Source: JAZLGI01 sp045616225
GTDB lineage: Bacteria; Spirochaetota; Spirochaetia; Sphaerochaetales; Sphaerochaetaceae
Length of the DNA: 50,406 nt
Direction of reading: 5' to 3'
NCBI GenBank assembly: GCA_045616225.1
Contig: JAZLGI010000078.1
Location: 1 to 50,406, forward strand
A program made the position numbers and the translations under genes. The number at the start of each line of letters is the position of its first letter. Position 1 is the first letter of the stretch. Shown here piece by piece: positions 47,108 through 50,406 of the stretch. A model generated the notes under the pieces. That model was not told where the DNA came from, ran no database searches, and was given only the letters and a program-made list of their open reading frames with translations.

Positions 47108-49636
47108 GTGGCTAACAAGAAATTAATTATCGTTGAGTCTCCTACAAAGGCAAAGACAATAAACAGGTTCCTTGGTGCAAACAGCGGTTGTAGAATTGTT
47201 GCAAGTAACGGACATATCAGAACTCTTCCAAAAACTGATATGTGTATAGATTTGACAAACGGATACAAACCAAAATATATAATTGCTCCTGATAAGGAGA
47301 AAATCATTACTCAGTTAAAAACCGAATTGAAGGGTGCTGATGAGCTTATTCTGGCAACTGATGAAGACCGTGAAGGGGAGAGTATAAGTTGGCATCTTCT
47401 TGAGGTTTTAAAGCCAAAAGTACCTTACAGGAGAATGGTTTTTCATGAAATAACAAAAAAGGCAATTCTGGAAGGTCTTGAACATGGTCGTGAACTTGAT
47501 ATGAATCTTGTTCATGCTCAGGAAGCAAGAAGAGTCCTTGATAGAATTTACGGTTATTCTGTAAGTCCTCTTTTGTGGTCAAAATTGTCAAACAAGTCTT
47601 TGTCTGCGGGAAGAGTTCAGTCTCCCGGCTTGAGGTTAATTGTTGACAGAGAAAGACTTAGACTTGGTTTTAAGGTTTCTAAATACTATGAAATAAAGGC
47701 TTCTTTTAAGGAAGGACTTGAAGCCAGACTTGATACTTACAAGACTTCAAAAATTGCAACAAGTCAGAATTTTAACAGCGATTCAGGTCTTTATGAAGGT
47801 AAGAAGAACATGATTCTTCTTAATCAAGAATTGGCAAAGCAGATTTCTGCAGACCTGAAGGAATATTCCTTCTATGTTGCCAAAATTCAAGAATTTCCAA
47901 AAACATACAAGCCTCTTGCACCTTTTACAACCAGTACACTCCAGCAGGATGCAAACAAGAAATTGCATCTGTCTACAAAAGAGACTATGAGAATAGCCCA
48001 AGGGCTTTATGAAAACGGTTTTATCACATACATGAGAACAGACAGCCCTGTTCTATCAGAGGAGGGAATTCACGGTGCCAGAAATGCTGCAGCAAGTATC
48101 TGCGGAGTAGAATTTGTTTCACCTGAGATAAGACGTTATACTGCAAAGAGTGAATCTGCACAGGAAGCCCATGAAGCCATTAGACCTGCAGGAGAAGAAT
48201 TCACAAGACCTGAAAATACCGGACTTTCCGGAAAAGAGCTTGCTCTTTATGAACTTATATTCAAGAGAACACTTGCATGTCAGATGAAAGATGCAAGAAA
48301 AACCACGACTTCTGTAACAATCAAATGTGATGATTTGGAAGACACTTATCTTGTTGCAACCGGTACAAGACTTGACTATGCAGGTTATTTGAAAGTTTAT
48401 GAAGAAGGAAAAGATGATGATTTCCAGGAAGAGAAAGAAACTTCATTGCCTTTGCTTAAAGAAGGGCAGTTGTTGACTTTGGATTCTGTATCAGATACTC
48501 AGCATGAAACAAAAGAACCAAACAGATATACAGAAGCAAGTCTTGTTCAGAAATTGGAAGAATTGGGAATAGGAAGACCTTCTACTTACTCGGCAATTAT
48601 TGACCGTCTTTTGGAGAAAGAGTACGTCATCAAAAAAGGAAATGCACTTGTTCCTACATTTGTAGGTTTTGGAGTAATTCAGCTCCTTGAAAAGAATTTC
48701 TCAGATTTGACAGGATATGAGTTCACAAAACAAATGGAAGCAAGTCTGGATCAGATTGCCGGCGGAACAATAAACGAGCTTCAGTTTTTAAAAGATTTCT
48801 ATGAAGGAGATGACGGTCTTAAGAAACAGATTGAAGTAAACAAGGGAATCATTGATTCAAAAGAAGCAAAGACTCTTAGACTTCCTCAGTTGTCAGAGGA
48901 GAATGTTGTTAAGCTTGGACCTTACGGACCTTATGTAAAGAACAGTAAGGGAGATTACGTTTCAATTCCAAAGGAATGGATACCTTCTGAAGTCACCAAT
49001 GAAATGGTGGAAAATCTCAGAAACGGAGAAGCAAACTCTTCCGATAAAAAAGCAAACGGTCCTGTGCTTCTAGGGCGTGACAAGAATTCAAACCCAATCT
49101 TCTACTGCACAGGTAAATTTGGAGATTATTGGCAACTTGGAGATAAGTCAGATTCATCTGCAGAAGTAAAGCGTTTCAGGATTCCAAAATCTCTTCTTAA
49201 CCAAAAAGTACCTGTAGAGAGGATTTTGGATTATTTTTCACTTCCGAGAATCATAGGAACAACAGAATCCGGTGAAGAAATCATTGCGGACATAGGAAAA
49301 TTCGGAGCCTATCTGAAGTGCGGTGAAGATTACAGAAATCTCAAAGATCCTGAAGAGATTTTCTCTACTTGTGAGTCAGAGGCCAGATTGATTTTTTCTC
49401 AGCCTAAAGCCGGTTCAAAGAAAATATCAGCAAAAGCATCTGAAACTTCAAAATCTGCCTTTGTGAATGACTTTGGGACGGTAGATGGGGAAAACCTTTC
49501 AATTAAGAGCGGAAAATATGGGTTTTATCTTAAACATGGTTCAAAAAACATCAGGATAGATGCAAAGTATCAGCATAATGAAGAACTGTGTAAGGCTATG
49601 ACAAAAGAAGAAGCCCTTGAATATTTGAAAAAGTAA
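47108..49636 (+). CDS. topA: DNA topoisomerase I
   Basis: Type IA topoisomerase that relaxes negative supercoils. The 842 residues begin with the TOPRIM domain ('IVESPTKAKTINRFLG' with Glu10; acidic triad Asp85, Asp87, Glu89 in 'ATDEDREGE') and contain the catalytic Tyr308 in 'GFITYMRTDSP', and 'LEELGIGRPSTYSAII'. Instead of the zinc ribbons of E. coli TopA, the C-terminal 230 residues are a series of TopA-type repeats marked by G[PK][YF]G.Y.K ('GPYGPYVK', 'GKFGDYWQ', 'GKFGAYLK', 'GKYGFYLK'). Start is GTG at 47108 with GGAGG 8 nt upstream. The tRNA-Arg promoter lies in its last codons. Confidence 0.97.
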   Translation: MANKKLIIVESPTKAKTINRFLGANSGCRIVASNGHIRTLPKTDMCIDLTNGYKPKYIIAPDKEKIITQLKTELKGADELILATDEDREGESISWHLLEVLKPKVPYRRMVFHEITKKAILEGLEHGRELDMNLVHAQEARRVLDRIYGYSVSPLLWSKLSNKSLSAGRVQSPGLRLIVDRERLRLGFKVSKYYEIKASFKEGLEARLDTYKTSKIATSQNFNSDSGLYEGKKNMILLNQELAKQISADLKEYSFYVAKIQEFPKTYKPLAPFTTSTLQQDANKKLHLSTKETMRIAQGLYENGFITYMRTDSPVLSEEGIHGARNAAASICGVEFVSPEIRRYTAKSESAQEAHEAIRPAGEEFTRPENTGLSGKELALYELIFKRTLACQMKDARKTTTSVTIKCDDLEDTYLVATGTRLDYAGYLKVYEEGKDDDFQEEKETSLPLLKEGQLLTLDSVSDTQHETKEPNRYTEASLVQKLEELGIGRPSTYSAIIDRLLEKEYVIKKGNALVPTFVGFGVIQLLEKNFSDLTGYEFTKQMEASLDQIAGGTINELQFLKDFYEGDDGLKKQIEVNKGIIDSKEAKTLRLPQLSEENVVKLGPYGPYVKNSKGDYVSIPKEWIPSEVTNEMVENLRNGEANSSDKKANGPVLLGRDKNSNPIFYCTGKFGDYWQLGDKSDSSAEVKRFRIPKSLLNQKVPVERILDYFSLPRIIGTTESGEEIIADIGKFGAYLKCGEDYRNLKDPEEIFSTCESEARLIFSQPKAGSKKISAKASETSKSAFVNDFGTVDGENLSIKSGKYGFYLKHGSKNIRIDAKYQHNEELCKAMTKEEALEYLKK

Positions 49637-49645
49637 AATTACACT
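49617..49645 (+). promoter_or_regulatory. promoter of tRNA-Arg
   Basis: -35 TTGAAT (49617-49622, within the end of topA), 17 bp, -10 TACACT (49640-49645); start about 3 nt before the mature tRNA. Confidence 0.5.
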
Positions 49646-49654
49646 GGTGTCGTT

Positions 49655-49728
49655 GGTCCCATAGCTCATCTGGATAGAGCGTCTCCCTCCTAAGGAGAAG
49701 GTGGCGCGTTCGAGTCGCGCTGGGGCTA
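49655..49728 (+). tRNA. tRNA-Arg (CCT)
   Basis: 74-nt cloverleaf: acceptor GGTCCCA with TGGGGCT (two G-T pairs), D-arm GCTC..GAGC, anticodon stem TCTCC/GGAGA with loop CTCCTAA (anticodon CCT, reads AGG), T-arm GCGCG-TTCGAGT-CGCGC, discriminator A, no encoded CCA. Confidence 0.95.
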
Positions 49729-49736
49729 GTTGATAT

Positions 49737-49768
49737 AAGGCTGTGATTGGTAATCATGGCCTTTTTTT
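49737..49768 (+). terminator. terminator of tRNA-Arg
   Basis: 11-bp stem (49737-49747 with 49753-49763) with two G-T pairs, 5-nt loop, then a run of T to 49768. Confidence 0.85.
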
Positions 49769-49794
49769 ATTTTTGCCTATATTATGAAAATGTA

Positions 49795-49823
49795 TTGCAT
49801 AAAAATTCAGGAAAATGTATATT
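49795..49823 (+). promoter_or_regulatory. promoter of the binding-protein gene
   Basis: -35 TTGCAT (49795-49800), 17 bp, -10 TATATT (49818-49823); leader of about 30 nt with AGGAGAG. Confidence 0.5.
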
Positions 49824-49860
49824 GTTCTCAAATTTCAGTAACTATAATAGGAGAGAAGTT

Positions 49861-50406
49861 ATGAAAAAAGTTCTAACATTATGTTTAATGATGTTTGCAG
49901 TTGTTGCATTGACATTTGCAAACGGTACAAGTGAGTCTTCCACATCTGTCAAGATTGGTTTTATTGGCCCACTCACAGGTGACTACGCAAACTATGGCGT
50001 ACGTTGTCAGCAGGCAGCTGAACTCAAGATTAATGAGGTTAACGCAGCTGGTGGTATTAACGGCTCTTCTATTATTCTAATTTCTGAAGATTCAGAAGGT
50101 TCTCCAGAAAAAGCAGTTGCTTGTTACGAAAAGCTTGTCAATACAGACAAGGTTTGCTGTATCATAGGACCTGTTCTCACAGGTGAAGCTTTTGCTGTTG
50201 CTGAGAAATGTCAGGAAGACGGAATTCTTATGATAAGCCCAAGTGCTTCACATAAGGACATCACAAGTATTGGTGATTTTGTATTCAGAACAACTCCTTC
50301 TGACGGACTTCAGGGAGAAATTGCAGGTTATTACTTTGCAAATGAACTCGGATACAAGAAAATTGCTGTCCTTTATGCAAAGAACGATTACAGCCAGGGA
50401 CTTTAT
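49861..50406 (+). CDS. branched-chain amino-acid ABC transporter binding protein (3' end outside)
   Basis: The 182 visible residues are the N-terminal part of a type I periplasmic binding protein of the LivJ/LivK class, which captures Leu/Ile/Val or related amino acids for an ABC importer. A signal peptide (MKKVLTLCLMMFAVVALTFA) is followed by 'NGTSES', a non-Cys start seen in spirochaete binding proteins. 'KIGFIGPLTGDYANYGV' (family P.TG..A.yG), 'INEVNAAGGINGSSI', 'CCIIGPVLTGEAFAVA' and 'DFVFRTTPSDGLQG' (FR..psD..qg) are typical. Start ATG has AGGAGAG 7 nt upstream. The gene runs off the window; partner permease genes probably follow. Confidence 0.9.
   Translation, partial: MKKVLTLCLMMFAVVALTFANGTSESSTSVKIGFIGPLTGDYANYGVRCQQAAELKINEVNAAGGINGSSIILISEDSEGSPEKAVACYEKLVNTDKVCCIIGPVLTGEAFAVAEKCQEDGILMISPSASHKDITSIGDFVFRTTPSDGLQGEIAGYYFANELGYKKIAVLYAKNDYSQGLY

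Noticed and set aside
1..50406. CRISPR arrays, insertion sequences, prophage, toxin-antitoxin or other defence islands
   Set aside because: No regularly spaced direct repeats, transposase motifs, integrase or phage structural genes were seen; gene content is housekeeping and envelope proteins.

Overview
The window is AT-rich, gene-dense bacterial chromosome and looks like a spirochaete, most probably a Treponema-type organism. The reasons are: alanyl-tRNA synthetase ending after the editing domain (594 residues), a Treponema-style omega subunit, many spirochaete-type lipoproteins (lipoboxes LFASC, LFSSC, SLVGC), a short OmpX-like barrel protein, a substrate-binding protein with an 'ANGTSES' start, and a small Hc1-type histone-like protein. 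This assignment rests on reading the sequence, not on a search. I see no phage, insertion sequence, CRISPR array or classical defence island, and no gene-free stretch longer than 300 bases.

Layout. 1-4.6 kb: the 3' part of a glycosyltransferase-like gene, then serS, pncB and dinB on the minus strand. 4.7-8.6 kb: a plus-strand run of a TSCPD protein, an outer-membrane-like protein, yicC, a CMP-kinase-like gene, rpoZ and miaA. 8.6-11.3 kb: folC and rqcH (minus). 11.4-16.8 kb: an acyl-CoA synthetase, yhbY, lon and a U32-family gene (plus). 16.9-22.3 kb: a histone-like gene, arcC, a YhhQ-type transporter with an Lnb/DUF4105 membrane protein, and recJ. 22.3-24.4 kb: serA, an Lrp/AsnC regulator and recO (minus). 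24.6-29 kb: a lipoprotein, then a minus operon of two exported proteins and mutL. 29-33 kb: ttcA-like, M29 aminopeptidase, mnmA and a TrmJ-type methylase. 33-39.7 kb: an AI-2E-type permease, a 55-residue Cys-rich protein, LysR, MATE exporter, AGCS symporter, a tiny lipoprotein and a Gfo/Idh oxidoreductase. 39.8-43.3 kb: tRNA-Phe, 5-FTHF cyclo-ligase, a dprA-like gene and alaS. 43.4-50.4 kb: OmpX-like protein, rlmN, ychF, a lipoprotein, topA, tRNA-Arg and the start of a branched-chain amino-acid binding protein.

Functionally this is mostly housekeeping: translation and tRNA/rRNA modification (serS, alaS, miaA, ttcA, mnmA, trmJ, rlmN, yhbY, ychF, rqcH, queuosine precursor uptake), DNA repair and topology (dinB, recJ, recO, mutL, dprA, topA), folate and NAD metabolism (folC, fthC, pncB), proteolysis (lon) and envelope proteins.

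The most unusual signal is not a gene. About eleven transcription-unit heads lack a Shine-Dalgarno sequence and have a sigma70-type -10 box ending 6-8 nt before the start codon, usually with a -35 box 17-18 nt further up. These mRNAs are predicted to be leaderless, while other genes in the window have ordinary AGGAG leaders. Second-tier observations are a 55-residue Cys-rich ORF wedged between two convergent genes, a perfect intrinsic terminator for ychF written inside the coding region of the opposite gene, a CMP-kinase-like protein with Asn in place of the Walker A lysine, an MnmA lacking the second catalytic cysteine, and a near mirror-image promoter region between the M29 peptidase and mnmA.
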